This document shows, in pieces, positions 20,324 to 28,066 of a stretch of DNA of 64,000 nt. Source of the stretch: Pseudoalteromonas espejiana DSM 9414 (lineage in GTDB: Bacteria > Pseudomonadota > Gammaproteobacteria > Enterobacterales > Alteromonadaceae); contig NZ_CP011028.1 of the NCBI RefSeq assembly GCF_002221525.1, positions 1,003,001 to 1,067,000 on the forward strand, in the 5' to 3' direction. Position 1 is the first letter of the stretch, and every line of letters starts with the position of its first letter. The notes under the pieces were generated by a model, which was given only the letters and a program-made list of their open reading frames with translations, made no database searches and was not told the DNA's origin. The position numbers and the translations under genes are program-made.

Positions 20324-21068
20324 TAATAACGAATCAATCGGCAAAACGTTAACGGTTGTTGTAGCACTATGTTTAGTGTGTGCAATTATTGTATCGTTTG
20401 CTTCTGTACAGCTTCGTCCTTTACAGCAAGCTAATAAAAACAAAGATATTCAAAGCAATATCTTAGCTGCTGCGGGCATCGATAAAGTTGAAAATGTGTT
20501 AGAAACATTTGACGCTAGAATCGAAGCACGTGTGGTAAACATGACTACGGGTGAGTTTGTAGATACAGACCCAACAATCTTCGATTTTGAAAAAAGCAAA
20601 TATGATGCTGAATTAAGCGTTTCTCTTAAAGAGAAAGGTGTAACAGACATTGCTGGTATTCAACGTGTGACTAAAGAGTCGCCGGTGTATATCTCTAAAA
20701 AAGAAGATGGTTCAGTTGATGCAATCATTCTTCCTATCCAAGGCTACGGCTTATGGGGCTTAATGTATGGTTTTATCTCGCTTGAAAGCGATGGTGAAAC
20801 TGTTAAAGGTATTATCTTTTACAAGCATAATGAAACTCCTGGTCTTGGCGGCGAAATTCAAAACCCACAGTGGACTGCAACATGGGAAGGCAAAGAACTG
20901 CCAATTCAAATTGTTAAAGGTACTGCAGGCGGTGATGAGCATAAGATCGATGGTCTTTCAGGTGCTACATTAACGTCTAACGGTGTTGACAATGCAGTTG
21001 ACTTTTGGACTGGTGAAAATGGCTTTGGCCCTTTCCTTGCAAAAGTACGTAAAGGAGCATTGAAATAA
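20316..21068 (+). CDS. nqrC: Na+-NQR subunit C
   Basis: Single-helix anchored periplasmic-side flavoprotein subunit of 250 aa. Membrane segment is about residues 11-33. The second covalent FMN site is SGAT at 215-218 ([12 protein letters not shown]), attached by Apb[12 protein letters not shown] and [11 protein letters not shown] are typical RnfG/NqrC blocks. It overlaps nqrB at its start and nqrD at its stop (TAATG at 21066-21070). Confidence 0.96.
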   Translation: MSSNNESIGKTLTVVVALCLVCAIIVSFASVQLRPLQQANKNKDIQSNILAAAGIDKVENVLETFDARIEARVVNMTTGEFVDTDPTIFDFEKSKYDAELSVSLKEKGVTDIAGIQRVTKESPVYISKKEDGSVDAIILPIQGYGLWGLMYGFISLESDGETVKGIIFYKHNETPGLGGEIQNPQWTATWEGKELPIQIVKGTAGGDEHKIDGLSGATLTSNGVDNAVDFWTGENGFGPFLAKVRKGALK

Positions 21069-21700
21069 TGGCTGATACTAAAGAAATGAAGGCGGTCCTA
21101 TTTGGTCCGGTTTTAGCTAACAACCCAATCGCACTTCAAGTACTTGGTATTTGTTCTGCGTTAGCGGTAACGTCTAGCTTAAAAAATGCGTTAATCATGT
21201 CAATCGCATTGACATTAGTAACTGCATTTTCGAGCTTCTTTATCTCGCTTATTCGTAACCAGATCCCATCATCTGTACGTATCATCGTACAAATGACAAT
21301 TATTGCATCATTGGTAATCGTTGTTGACCAAGTATTACAAGCATTCTCTTACGCTACTGCAAAAGAGCTTTCTGTATTCGTTGGTCTAATTATTACTAAC
21401 TGTATTGTAATGGGTCGTGCTGAAGCTTACGCAATGAAGTCGCCACCACTTATGTCATTTTTAGATGGTATTGGTAATGGTCTAGGCTACTCAGTGGTAT
21501 TACTTACTGTTGGTTTTATTCGTGAACTATTCGGTAAGGGAACACTATTCGGTGTTGATATTATCCCATTAGTACAAGATGGTGGTTGGTATCAGCCTAT
21601 GGGTCTATTGATTTTACCACCGAGTGCATTCTTCATCATTGGTTTATTCATATGGGTACTTCGTACTTATAAGAAAGACCAAGTAGAAGCTAAAGCGTAA
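21068..21700 (+). CDS. nqrD: Na+-NQR subunit D
   Basis: Integral membrane subunit of 210 aa with six hydrophobic helices. NqrD and NqrE form a pseudo-symmetric pair that holds an intramembrane iron centre through conserved cysteines; here a Cys is seen in GICSAL and in [12 protein letters not shown]. The ATG overlaps the nqrC stop, so it is translationally coupled. A ten-base gap leads to nqrE. Confidence 0.95.
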   Translation: MADTKEMKAVLFGPVLANNPIALQVLGICSALAVTSSLKNALIMSIALTLVTAFSSFFISLIRNQIPSSVRIIVQMTIIASLVIVVDQVLQAFSYATAKELSVFVGLIITNCIVMGRAEAYAMKSPPLMSFLDGIGNGLGYSVVLLTVGFIRELFGKGTLFGVDIIPLVQDGGWYQPMGLLILPPSAFFIIGLFIWVLRTYKKDQVEAKA

Positions 21701-21710
21701 GGGGCAAGCA

Positions 21711-22319
21711 GTGGAACATTATATTAGTTTATTTGTAAAAGCGGTTTTTATTGAAAACTTAGCTTTAGCTTTCTTCCTAGGTATGTGTACTTTCTTAGCA
21801 GTATCTAAAAAAGTAACTACGTCAATTGGCCTAGGTATAGCGGTTATAGTTGTATTAGGTATTTCAGTACCGGTTAACAACTTGGTTTACCATGCGGTAC
21901 TTGCACCAGGCTCACTAGCTTGGTTAGGTTACCCAGATGCAGACCTTAGCTTTTTACGTTTCTTAACTTTCATCGGTGTTATTGCAGCACTTGTGCAAAT
22001 TTTGGAAATGGCATTAGATAAGTTTTTCCCTGCACTATACAACGCATTAGGTATCTTCTTACCACTTATCACAGTTAACTGTGCAATATTTGGTGCGGTA
22101 TCATTCATGGTTGAGCGTAACTATAACTTCGGCGAGTCTGTTGTTTATGGTATTGGCGCTGGTGTTGGTTGGGCGCTTGCAATTACATTACTTGCAGGTA
22201 TCCGTGAGAAAATGAAATATTCAGACGTGCCAGACGGCCTACGTGGTTTAGGTATTACCTTCATCACTGTTGGTTTAATGGGTCTTGGCTTTATGTCATT
22301 TTCTGGTATTTCACTGTAA
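21711..22319 (+). CDS. nqrE: Na+-NQR subunit E
   Basis: Integral membrane partner of NqrD, 202 aa, six helices. It shows the matching cysteine segments GMCTFLAVS and [10 protein letters not shown], expected to ligate the shared iron centre across the NqrD/NqrE interface. [21 protein letters not shown] is the classic family N-terminus. nqrF follows 18 bp later with AGCGAGGAT as ribosome site region. Confidence 0.96.
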   Translation: MEHYISLFVKAVFIENLALAFFLGMCTFLAVSKKVTTSIGLGIAVIVVLGISVPVNNLVYHAVLAPGSLAWLGYPDADLSFLRFLTFIGVIAALVQILEMALDKFFPALYNALGIFLPLITVNCAIFGAVSFMVERNYNFGESVVYGIGAGVGWALAITLLAGIREKMKYSDVPDGLRGLGITFITVGLMGLGFMSFSGISL

Positions 22320-22337
22320 AGGTAGCGAGGATAAATC

Positions 22338-23567
22338 ATGGATTATCAGATTTTCTTAGGCGTTGGTGTTTTCATCGCTATCGTTGTACTACTAGTTTTA
22401 GTGATCATTGGTGCTAAATCTAAGTTAGTTGCGAGCGGTGACATCATCATCGGTATTAATGGCGACCCAGACAAAGCCATTAAAACATCAGCAGGTAGTA
22501 AGCTTTTAGGCGCGCTATCTGAGTCAGGTATTTTCGTATCTTCTGCATGTGGTGGCGGTGGCTCTTGTGGCCAGTGTCGTGTTCACATTAAAGAAGGTGG
22601 TGGCGATATCTTACCAACTGAACTTGACCACATTTCTAAAGGTGAAGCCCGTGAAGGCTGTCGTTTAGCGTGTCAGGTAAATGTTAAAAACGACATGGAA
22701 ATTGAACTTGAAGAGTCAATTTTCGGTGTTAAAAAATGGGATTGTGAAGTTATCTCTAACGATAACAAAGCAACGTTCATTAAAGAGCTTAAGCTACAAA
22801 TTCCAGATGGCGAGTCAGTACCTTTCCGTGCGGGTGGTTACATCCAAATAGAAGCGCCTGCTCACCACGTTAAATACTCTGAATTTGAAATTCCTGAAGA
22901 GTATCGTGGCGACTGGAATCACTTTGGTTTCTTCGACCTGGAGTCAAAAGTAGACGACGAAACAATTCGTGCTTACTCAATGGCTAACTACCCAGAAGAA
23001 GAAGGCATTATCATGCTTAACGTGCGTATTGCTACGCCGCCGCCAAGAAACCTAAGCCTACCATGTGGTAAAATGTCTTCGTACATTTGGTCACTAACTA
23101 AAGGCGACAAGGTAACTATTTCTGGTCCATTTGGTGAGTTCTTCGCTAAAGACACCGACGCAGAAATGGTATTCGTAGGTGGTGGTGCAGGTATGGCACC
23201 AATGCGTTCACATATCTTTGACCAACTTAAGCGTTTAAACTCTAAGCGTAAGATTAGTTTCTGGTATGGTGCACGTTCTGAGCGTGAAATGTTCTATGTA
23301 GAAGATTTCGACGGCTTAGCAGCTGAAAACGATAACTTTGTATGGCATACAGCATTGTCTGATCCACAACCAGAAGATAACTGGGAAGGTTACACAGGCT
23401 TTATCCATAACGTACTTTATGAAAACTACTTAAAAGATCATGAAGCGCCTGAAGATTGTGAGTTCTACATGTGTGGTCCTCCAATGATGAACGCGGCTGT
23501 TATCGGCATGCTTAAAGACCTAGGTGTAGAAGACGAAAACATCTTACTAGATGACTTCGGTGGCTAA
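22338..23567 (+). CDS. nqrF: Na+-NQR subunit F (NADH-oxidising)
   Basis: Entry point for electrons: oxidises NADH through FAD and passes electrons to a [2Fe-2S] cluster. 409 aa. One N-terminal membrane helix (about 5-26) is followed by a ferredoxin domain with cluster cysteines C71, C77, C80 and C112. Then comes the ferredoxin-reductase module with RAYSMANYP (FAD binding), [12 protein letters not shown] (NAD) and the C-terminal DDFGG. It ends the operon before a terminator. Confidence 0.97.
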   Translation: MDYQIFLGVGVFIAIVVLLVLVIIGAKSKLVASGDIIIGINGDPDKAIKTSAGSKLLGALSESGIFVSSACGGGGSCGQCRVHIKEGGGDILPTELDHISKGEAREGCRLACQVNVKNDMEIELEESIFGVKKWDCEVISNDNKATFIKELKLQIPDGESVPFRAGGYIQIEAPAHHVKYSEFEIPEEYRGDWNHFGFFDLESKVDDETIRAYSMANYPEEEGIIMLNVRIATPPPRNLSLPCGKMSSYIWSLTKGDKVTISGPFGEFFAKDTDAEMVFVGGGAGMAPMRSHIFDQLKRLNSKRKISFWYGARSEREMFYVEDFDGLAAENDNFVWHTALSDPQPEDNWEGYTGFIHNVLYENYLKDHEAPEDCEFYMCGPPMMNAAVIGMLKDLGVEDENILLDDFGG

Positions 23568-23605
23568 CACCCATACCAAAACAACTTAGTTTTGGTTAAA
23601 ATACC

Positions 23606-23641
23606 AGCCTCGTAGCACTTAGTGTTACGAGGCTTTTTTAT
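23606..23641 (+). terminator. Terminator after nqrF
   Basis: AGCCTCGTA / TACGAGGCT nine-pair stem with an 11-nt loop, followed by TTTTTTAT. apbE and nqrM lie beyond it, so they are reached by read-through or by their own promoters. Confidence 0.85.
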
Positions 23642-23667
23642 TTATATTTTAAACATGGGCTAATTTA

Positions 23668-24699
23668 ATGAACAGAGTAAGCAGTACCCAGGGTACTTTG
23701 AGTGTTTTTTTATTAACTGCAATGCTACTAATCTCTGGTTGTGGCGGTGATAAAACGCCTCAAGAAGTGTTTTTAGAAGGTAGAACCATGGGCACTACCT
23801 ATCACATTAAATATTTTTCGAACGATGAAAGCGTTGACCAAGTAAAGCTACAGCAGCAAATAGATAATGAGCTGAAAGCTGTTAATCAGTCTATGTCGAC
23901 CTATATTGAAGACTCAGAAATTAATACCTTTAATAAGTTACCAGCTAACCAAGTAATGCCTATTACTGAAGACTTTAGGGCAGTGGTGAGTGAGTCTATT
24001 CGTTTAGGTAAATCAACTAAAACCCTCGATGTGACCATGGGGCCATTAATTGATTTATGGGGTTTTGGCCCAGATAAAAAACCAACAAGGCGCCCAAGCG
24101 ATGCAGCACTAGCGGCAATGATAGAAAAAATTGGCGTTGATAAATTAATACTTAATGAGCAGGGGCTCGCTAAGACTGTAGATGGTTTAGAGCTGTCGTT
24201 TTCTGCAACGGCTAAAGGTTATGGTATTGATAAAGTAGCGCAGTTGTTAGAGCGCCATAATATTAGTAATTACATGGTCGAGATTGGCGGTGAGCTGCGT
24301 ATTGGCGGTGAAAAACCGAATAGCCAAGATTGGAAAATCGCAATAGAGCAGCCAGATGCACCTGCCGGTGAGCGAAAAGTACATCGCGTATTAGCACCAA
24401 ATACAAATGGTATTGCTACCTCAGGCGACTACCGTATTTTTTATAAAATGGATGGTGAAACATACACCCATTTAATAGACCCTGTAACGGGCATGCCGAT
24501 TAAGCATGACTTAGTTTCAGTTACGGTATTGCACCCAAGTGCAATGACTGCAGATGGCCTAGCAACGGCATTAACAGTAATGGGTATGCAAAAGGCTAAG
24601 GCATATGCCGAAGAGCATAATTTACCTGTATACTTAATGGCTAAATCTGATGATGGAATAGTGACTTATTCAAGCACGGCGTTTAAACCTTATTTATAA
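23668..24699 (+). CDS. apbE: FAD:protein FMN transferase ApbE (lipoprotein)
   Basis: Periplasmic flavin transferase that attaches FMN to the SGAT threonines of NqrB and NqrC. 343 aa. Lipoprotein signal with lipobox ISGC near residue 24. Family blocks are GTTYHIKY, SMSTYIEDSEI, GDYRIFY, THLIDPVTGMP and the metal/FAD-binding end with DGLATAL. Its position directly after nqrF is the standard one and fits its maturation role. Confidence 0.95.
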   Translation: MNRVSSTQGTLSVFLLTAMLLISGCGGDKTPQEVFLEGRTMGTTYHIKYFSNDESVDQVKLQQQIDNELKAVNQSMSTYIEDSEINTFNKLPANQVMPITEDFRAVVSESIRLGKSTKTLDVTMGPLIDLWGFGPDKKPTRRPSDAALAAMIEKIGVDKLILNEQGLAKTVDGLELSFSATAKGYGIDKVAQLLERHNISNYMVEIGGELRIGGEKPNSQDWKIAIEQPDAPAGERKVHRVLAPNTNGIATSGDYRIFYKMDGETYTHLIDPVTGMPIKHDLVSVTVLHPSAMTADGLATALTVMGMQKAKAYAEEHNLPVYLMAKSDDGIVTYSSTAFKPYL

Positions 24700-24859
24700 T
24701 ACGGTTGCGTTTTAAAGCGTTGGTATAGGTTAAAAGCGTATATCAACCGATTTTTTGAAAGAGACTTTTCTCGCATCTGAGCTGTATTTAGGTGTATAAT
24801 TTAGCAGTCGCTCAAATATATTTGAGCATAATTTATTGCTGATCAATAGGGGCTAAGCA

Positions 24860-25072
24860 ATGTCACTTTTTCTTCTTACTTTTGGCTTACTAATTTTAAT
24901 CGTAATAGCTATGGCTGTTGGTATGATCGTGCAAAGAAAATCTATGGCTAGTAGCTGTGGTGGTTTAGGCTCGGTAGGTATTGATAAAGCCTGTGATTGT
25001 GATGATCCGTGCGACAAACGCAAAAAGCGTATGGCTAAAGAGCAAGCGTGGAAAGAAAATCAAATAATTTAA
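24860..25072 (+). CDS. nqrM: Na+-NQR maturation protein NqrM
   Basis: 70-aa membrane-anchored protein (DUF539) needed to assemble the NqrD/NqrE iron site. One N-terminal helix (about 2-24) precedes a cytosolic Cys cluster with C33, C45, C47 and C51, the four conserved cysteines of the family. A TATAAT at 24795-24800 upstream suggests a separate promoter. The ribosome site is AGGGGCTAAGCA before ATG. A strong terminator follows. Confidence 0.93.
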   Translation: MSLFLLTFGLLILIVIAMAVGMIVQRKSMASSCGGLGSVGIDKACDCDDPCDKRKKRMAKEQAWKENQII

Positions 25073-25088
25073 GCATTTTGCTTAACTA

Positions 25089-25117
25089 TAAAAAGCGCCT
25101 AAAGGCGCTTTTTTTGT
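25089..25117 (+). terminator. Terminator after nqrM
   Basis: AAAAGCGCCT / AGGCGCTTTTTTT stem-loop with long T-run; it closes the Nqr locus before the repeat array. Confidence 0.9.
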
Positions 25118-25225
25118 GCCCGTATGTTTACTGAACAACTTCTGTTTTAAATAAACGCAAGCTTAATGTATTAGACTAAGGTCTATAGTTTAGTTTTTTT
25201 CACCTATTAGGTTTATTTTTCTCGT

Positions 25226-25254
25226 TTGTCAAATTGGAGCTAACACTCTAAAGT
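25226..25254 (+). promoter_or_regulatory. Predicted promoter ahead of the tandem RNA array
   Basis: TTGTCA (25226-25231), 17-bp spacer, TAAAGT (25249-25254) is a good sigma70 match. The transcript would start near 25261, about 55 nt before the first repeat unit. Equivalent hexamers are not evident before the other units. Confidence 0.55.
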
Positions 25255-25314
25255 TTAACCATAGACACAGAGCAAGGCTCTAGTGACAAGCTTGAGGCAA
25301 GTAGTCTCGCTGAA

Positions 25315-25402
25315 AGAATCTTTATAAATGTGTGTGTAAAGATGTTGTCAGTGTAAAAGCAGCTCAACTTTGGTGGTGACCAACCGAGAGCTGTTTTATT
25401 TT
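25315..25402 (+). ncRNA. Array unit 1, putative small RNA
   Basis: Most diverged copy. Stem 1 ATCTTT/AAAGAT is fully Watson-Crick. Stem 2 has outer CAGCTC/GAGCTG, inner TTGGT/ACCAA around loop GGTG, then TTTTATTTT. Compared with later units both stems differ in sequence but keep pairing, which is evidence for RNA structure. Confidence 0.6.
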
Positions 25403-25458
25403 CTTACAACGCACATGTTTATGGCTTAGGCCTAAATTAGTTAGCGCAGCTAACAAAC

Positions 25459-25540
25459 AGAATCTTTATATTGTGTGTGAAGATGTTGTCAGTGTGAAAG
25501 GCAACTCAAGGTCGGTGGTGACCGGTTTTGAGTTGTTTTT
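25459..25540 (+). ncRNA. Array unit 2, putative small RNA
   Basis: Stem 1 ATCTTT/GAAGAT (one G-U). Stem 2 outer CAACTCAA/TTGAGTTG, inner CGGT/ACCG around GGTG, then TTTTT. The spacer that follows has a perfect TTACAAT/ATTGTAA dyad at 25546-25567. Confidence 0.6.
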
Positions 25541-25571
25541 ATTCCTTACAATTGCCGCGCATTGTAAACCA

Positions 25572-25653
25572 AGAATCTTTATATTGTGTGTGAAGATGTT
25601 GTCAGTGTGAAAGGTAACTCAAGGTCGGTGGTGACTGGTTTTGAGTTGTTTTT
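25572..25653 (+). ncRNA. Array unit 3, putative small RNA
   Basis: As unit 2, with the first base of stem 2 changed C to T (still U-G paired) and inner ACCG changed to ACTG (G-U). Both substitutions preserve pairing. Confidence 0.6.
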
Positions 25654-25684
25654 ATTCCTTACAATTGCCGCGCAGTGTAAACCA

Positions 25685-25766
25685 AAAATCTTTATATTGT
25701 GTGTGAAGATGTTGTCAGTGTGAAAGGCAACTCAAGGTCGGTGGTGACTGGTTTTGAGTTGTTTTT
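25685..25766 (+). ncRNA. Array unit 4, putative small RNA
   Basis: Nearly identical to unit 3; begins AAAATC instead of AGAATC and has CAACTCAA in stem 2. Terminator T-run intact. Confidence 0.6.
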
Positions 25767-25797
25767 ATTCCTTACAATTGCCGCGCAGTGTAAACCA

Positions 25798-25879
25798 AAA
25801 ATCTTTATATTGTGTGTGAAGATGTTGTCAGTGTGAAAGGCAACTCAAGGTCGGTGGTGACTGGTTTTGAGTTGTTTTT
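25798..25879 (+). ncRNA. Array unit 5, putative small RNA
   Basis: Identical to unit 4 within the RNA part; the spacer after it differs at one site (GCCATGC for GCCGCGC). Confidence 0.6.
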
Positions 25880-25910
25880 ATTCCTTACAATTGCCATGCA
25901 GTGTAAACCA

Positions 25911-25992
25911 AGAATCTTTATATTGTGTGTGAAGATGTTGTCAGTGTGAAAGGCGGCTCAAGTTCGGTGGTGACTGGATTTGGGCTGTTTTT
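25911..25992 (+). ncRNA. Array unit 6, putative small RNA
   Basis: Stem 2 reads CGGCTCAA/TTGGGCTG: two positions changed on each side relative to units 2-5, with pairing kept (one G-C compensation, two G-U). The inner hairpin keeps GGTG. After the T-run the repeat homology ends. Confidence 0.6.
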
Positions 25993-26152
25993 GTATGTAC
26001 GGCTTTATTTTTTAACCTCATTAATATCCTTATCTCTAATCCTCAAGTTTCTTAAATATTAAATATATGTATGCTAAGTCTATATTTTTATTATGTTATT
26101 TTTTATTAACAAAATAGCTTCTAAAGCTTAACTCAAAAATTATGTTTTTTAG
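25993..26152. other. A+T-rich spacer, nothing recognised
   Basis: 160 bp between the repeat array and the next promoter. No reading frame, hairpin with T-run or known motif stands out. Confidence 0.5.
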
Positions 26153-26180
26153 TTGAACCGAATACTCTCTTTGTTATACT
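26153..26180 (+). promoter_or_regulatory. Predicted sigma70 promoter
   Basis: TTGAAC (26153-26158), 16-bp spacer, TATACT (26175-26180). Transcription would begin near 26187, about 183 nt before the small membrane gene. The leader contains an AACTTTC/GAAAGTT hairpin (26189-26212) and an FNR box. Confidence 0.65.
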
Positions 26181-26215
26181 CACGTTCGAACTTTCAGTAA
26201 GTTTTGAAAGTTTGG

Positions 26216-26229
26216 TTGATACGGATCAA
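26216..26229. promoter_or_regulatory. Perfect FNR-type box
   Basis: TTGAT ACGG ATCAA matches the FNR/EtrA consensus TTGATnnnnATCAA at every defined base. It lies about 30-42 bases downstream of the predicted start site, a position that would favour repression under anaerobiosis, and ahead of the unknown membrane gene and the cyo operon. Confidence 0.65.
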
Positions 26230-26369
26230 TTTTCACTAGTTCAATTTGTGCTAGGCGGATTTGATTGTATTTAGCACCGGGTTTTAGGGCTTACAACAGC
26301 AATGTCTTTTAAGTTTTTCCATTGCAAACTATATAACTCTAATTTCGTTATAGTCTTTTTAGTAGGTTA

Positions 26370-26795
26370 ATGTCTTTGAACACACTGTCTTTGCAACATA
26401 CAAATACGGAACTTGCCTCTGGCGAGCCGCAAACGTATGTGCGCTTGAATAAAGCAGGCAAGGGTGTGTGTGTAGCTATAACGTTATTAGTGTTTAATAC
26501 AGTAATGTTGGTAAGCGGTGCACTTGAGGATGCCTTTCAGCTTGAAGCGCTTTTTAGTAATGGCTCTATTGTAGAACCATTATTATTAAATATTGCGCAG
26601 TTTTTAGCTCATCCAATCATATCTAGTCAGTTACTAATTGGCCTTTGCTGGTTATTGTTCCATATTATTCCAGCGCGTCGTGCAGGAATAATCCTCCGTA
26701 AAGCAGCCTTTGCTTTTAGCGAGGCTAAAGTTCAGCAACCTGTGAGCTCTTCACATGGTTGTCGTGCTCCACCTAGCTTTACAGGTTGTCTGTAA
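26370..26795 (+). CDS. Small membrane protein upstream of cyo, unknown
   Basis: 141 aa, no family recognised. Two hydrophobic segments, about residues 31-52 and 73-97, separated by a short acidic stretch (EDAFQLEAL). The C-terminus is polar and contains two cysteines (SSHGCRAPPSFTGCL). The ribosome site is weak (GTAGG five bases before ATG). It sits alone between an FNR-controlled promoter and cyoA, so a role linked to respiration is a guess from position only. Co-transcription with cyoA is possible, with a 315-bp gap. Confidence 0.55.
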   Translation: MSLNTLSLQHTNTELASGEPQTYVRLNKAGKGVCVAITLLVFNTVMLVSGALEDAFQLEALFSNGSIVEPLLLNIAQFLAHPIISSQLLIGLCWLLFHIIPARRAGIILRKAAFAFSEAKVQQPVSSSHGCRAPPSFTGCL

Positions 26796-27110
26796 GGCTG
26801 CATCTTGTTGCTGGTTTTAATTATTTGTTCTTGCTGTAAATAATTAAGGTTAGCGTATACAAAGTAGCTCCGTGTTTTTAAACACATTCAGCCAACCAAC
26901 ACTCACCCAAGTTAACTTTTATTACGTTATATAAATGCGTTTAGAAAGCTGGGTTTGTTGCTAGGTCATAATTGGCATGAGCTTTAACTTTTGAATAGCC
27001 CCCTTATTTTTATAATTTAATTCTAGTTAACTTGGGTTTTTATTGAAAAATCGTTGCTTTGGTTTTTATTTAAGCAGCAAATTAAAACTCTAGGTTTGTA
27101 GGATACTCCC
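26796..27110. other. Leader region of cyoA
   Basis: 315 bp without a gene, A+T-rich. It holds the 13-bp inverted repeat described separately. No clear sigma70 promoter pair was found close to cyoA, so cyo may be read from the upstream promoter at 26153. Confidence 0.5.
26905..27037. repeat. 133-bp segment bounded by a perfect 13-bp inverted repeat
   Basis: ACCCAAGTTAACT (26905-26917) and AGTTAACTTGGGT (27025-27037) are exact reverse complements 107 bp apart, and the second arm runs into TTTTT. It could be a long-range RNA stem ending in a terminator-like tail, a pair of regulator half-sites, or a miniature mobile element. No target duplication is seen beside the arms. Confidence 0.6.
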
Positions 27111-28064
27111 TTGTTAATTCGTAACCTTTGTAATATTGCTTTAGCTAGTACAGTGCTGGCGTTGTCAGGCTGTAAAGGCGGGATACTCGATCCAAAAGGG
27201 CAAATAGGCATTGATGAGAAAAATTTAATCATCATCGCAACCGTGCTTATGTTGCTTGTAGTCGTTCCCGTTATTGTGATGACTTTGTATTTCGCTTGGA
27301 AATACAGAGATACTCAAAACCAAGAAATTTATGCGCCAAAATGGGCTCATTCAAATAAAATTGAAGCCGCAGTTTGGGCTGTTCCTATTGTTATTGTGAT
27401 TATTTTAGGTGTTATTACCTGGGAATCTACCCAAGAGTTAGACCCTTACAAACCGATTGAAGGTAAAGGTGAGCATCTAACTGTTGAAGTAGTGTCATTA
27501 AATTGGAAATGGTTATTTATTTACCCAGAGCAAGGTATTGCTACGGTAAACGAATTGGTATTCCCAGCTAATGTACCTGTTGAGTATAAAATCACGTCAG
27601 AAAGTACAATGAACTCGTTTTTCATTCCTCAGCTTGGCAGCCAAATATACTCAATGGCTGGTATGGAAACCAAGCTTCACTTAATTGCAAATGAACCGGG
27701 TACTTTTAAAGGGTTTTCGGCCAATTACAGTGGCGCAGGTTTTACGGGTATGAAATTCAATGCCATTGCTACTCCTACCCAAGCAGATTTTGATAAGTGG
27801 GTAACCAGCGTTAAAGCTAATGCTAATAACCTAACTCATGCAAATTATGTCGAGCTTGCAAAAGCAAGCGAAAATAACCCAGTTGCTTATTACGGTAAAG
27901 TTGATGACGGCTTATTTCATACCATTGTTATGAAGTATATGCAGGCGCATGGCGATATGAACAAAAAGCACCATGCAATGGGCGAACATGGGCAAATGAG
28001 CAAAAAGCATCATGAAATGGCTGAGCAATCAATGCCTTCATCTCACAGCCAAGGCGAGGAATAA
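27111..28064 (+). CDS. cyoA: Cytochrome bo3 ubiquinol oxidase subunit II
   Basis: Subunit II of the haem-copper quinol oxidase. 317 aa. The start is TTG with AGGAT eight bases upstream; it yields a lipoprotein signal with lipobox LSGC (Cys21). Two membrane helices (about 40-62 and 86-106) precede the cupredoxin-like domain. That domain lacks the CuA ligands, as in quinol oxidases, and matches E. coli CyoA in stretches such as [25 protein letters not shown] and [14 protein letters not shown]. The C-terminal tail is rich in His and Met ([19 protein letters not shown]). Confidence 0.95.
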   Translation: MLIRNLCNIALASTVLALSGCKGGILDPKGQIGIDEKNLIIIATVLMLLVVVPVIVMTLYFAWKYRDTQNQEIYAPKWAHSNKIEAAVWAVPIVIVIILGVITWESTQELDPYKPIEGKGEHLTVEVVSLNWKWLFIYPEQGIATVNELVFPANVPVEYKITSESTMNSFFIPQLGSQIYSMAGMETKLHLIANEPGTFKGFSANYSGAGFTGMKFNAIATPTQADFDKWVTSVKANANNLTHANYVELAKASENNPVAYYGKVDDGLFHTIVMKYMQAHGDMNKKHHAMGEHGQMSKKHHEMAEQSMPSSHSQGEE

Positions 28065-28066
28065 TA

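Larger units (their letters stand above)
25315..25992 (+). repeat. Six-copy tandem array of a structured terminator-bearing element
   Basis: Units begin at 25315, 25459, 25572, 25685, 25798 and 25911. The last five are spaced exactly 113 bp and are nearly identical; the first is more diverged and followed by a longer 144-bp step. Every unit contains stem 1 (ATCTTT paired with AAAGAT or GAAGAT), a C-poor linker GTTGTCAGTGTGAAAG, and stem 2, a two-tier hairpin with GGTG apical loop followed by a T-run. Between T-run and next unit lies a dyad, TTACAAT/ATTGTAA in unit 2. No protein is encoded. Confidence 0.92.

Noticed and set aside
25315..25992. CRISPR array
   Set aside because: The whole 113-bp unit is repeated; there are no short repeats with unique spacers and no cas genes.
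25315..25992. Conserved tiny frame ATG TTG TCA GTG stop in every array unit
   Set aside because: Four codons with stop (TGA or TAA) in all six units is curious, but the preceding GAAG or AAAG touches the ATG, too close to serve as a ribosome site. The stretch also falls within the structured/linker part of the putative RNA.
26905..27037. Insertion sequence between the small membrane gene and cyoA
   Set aside because: No transposase frame and no flanking target duplication; only the 13-bp inverted repeat is seen.
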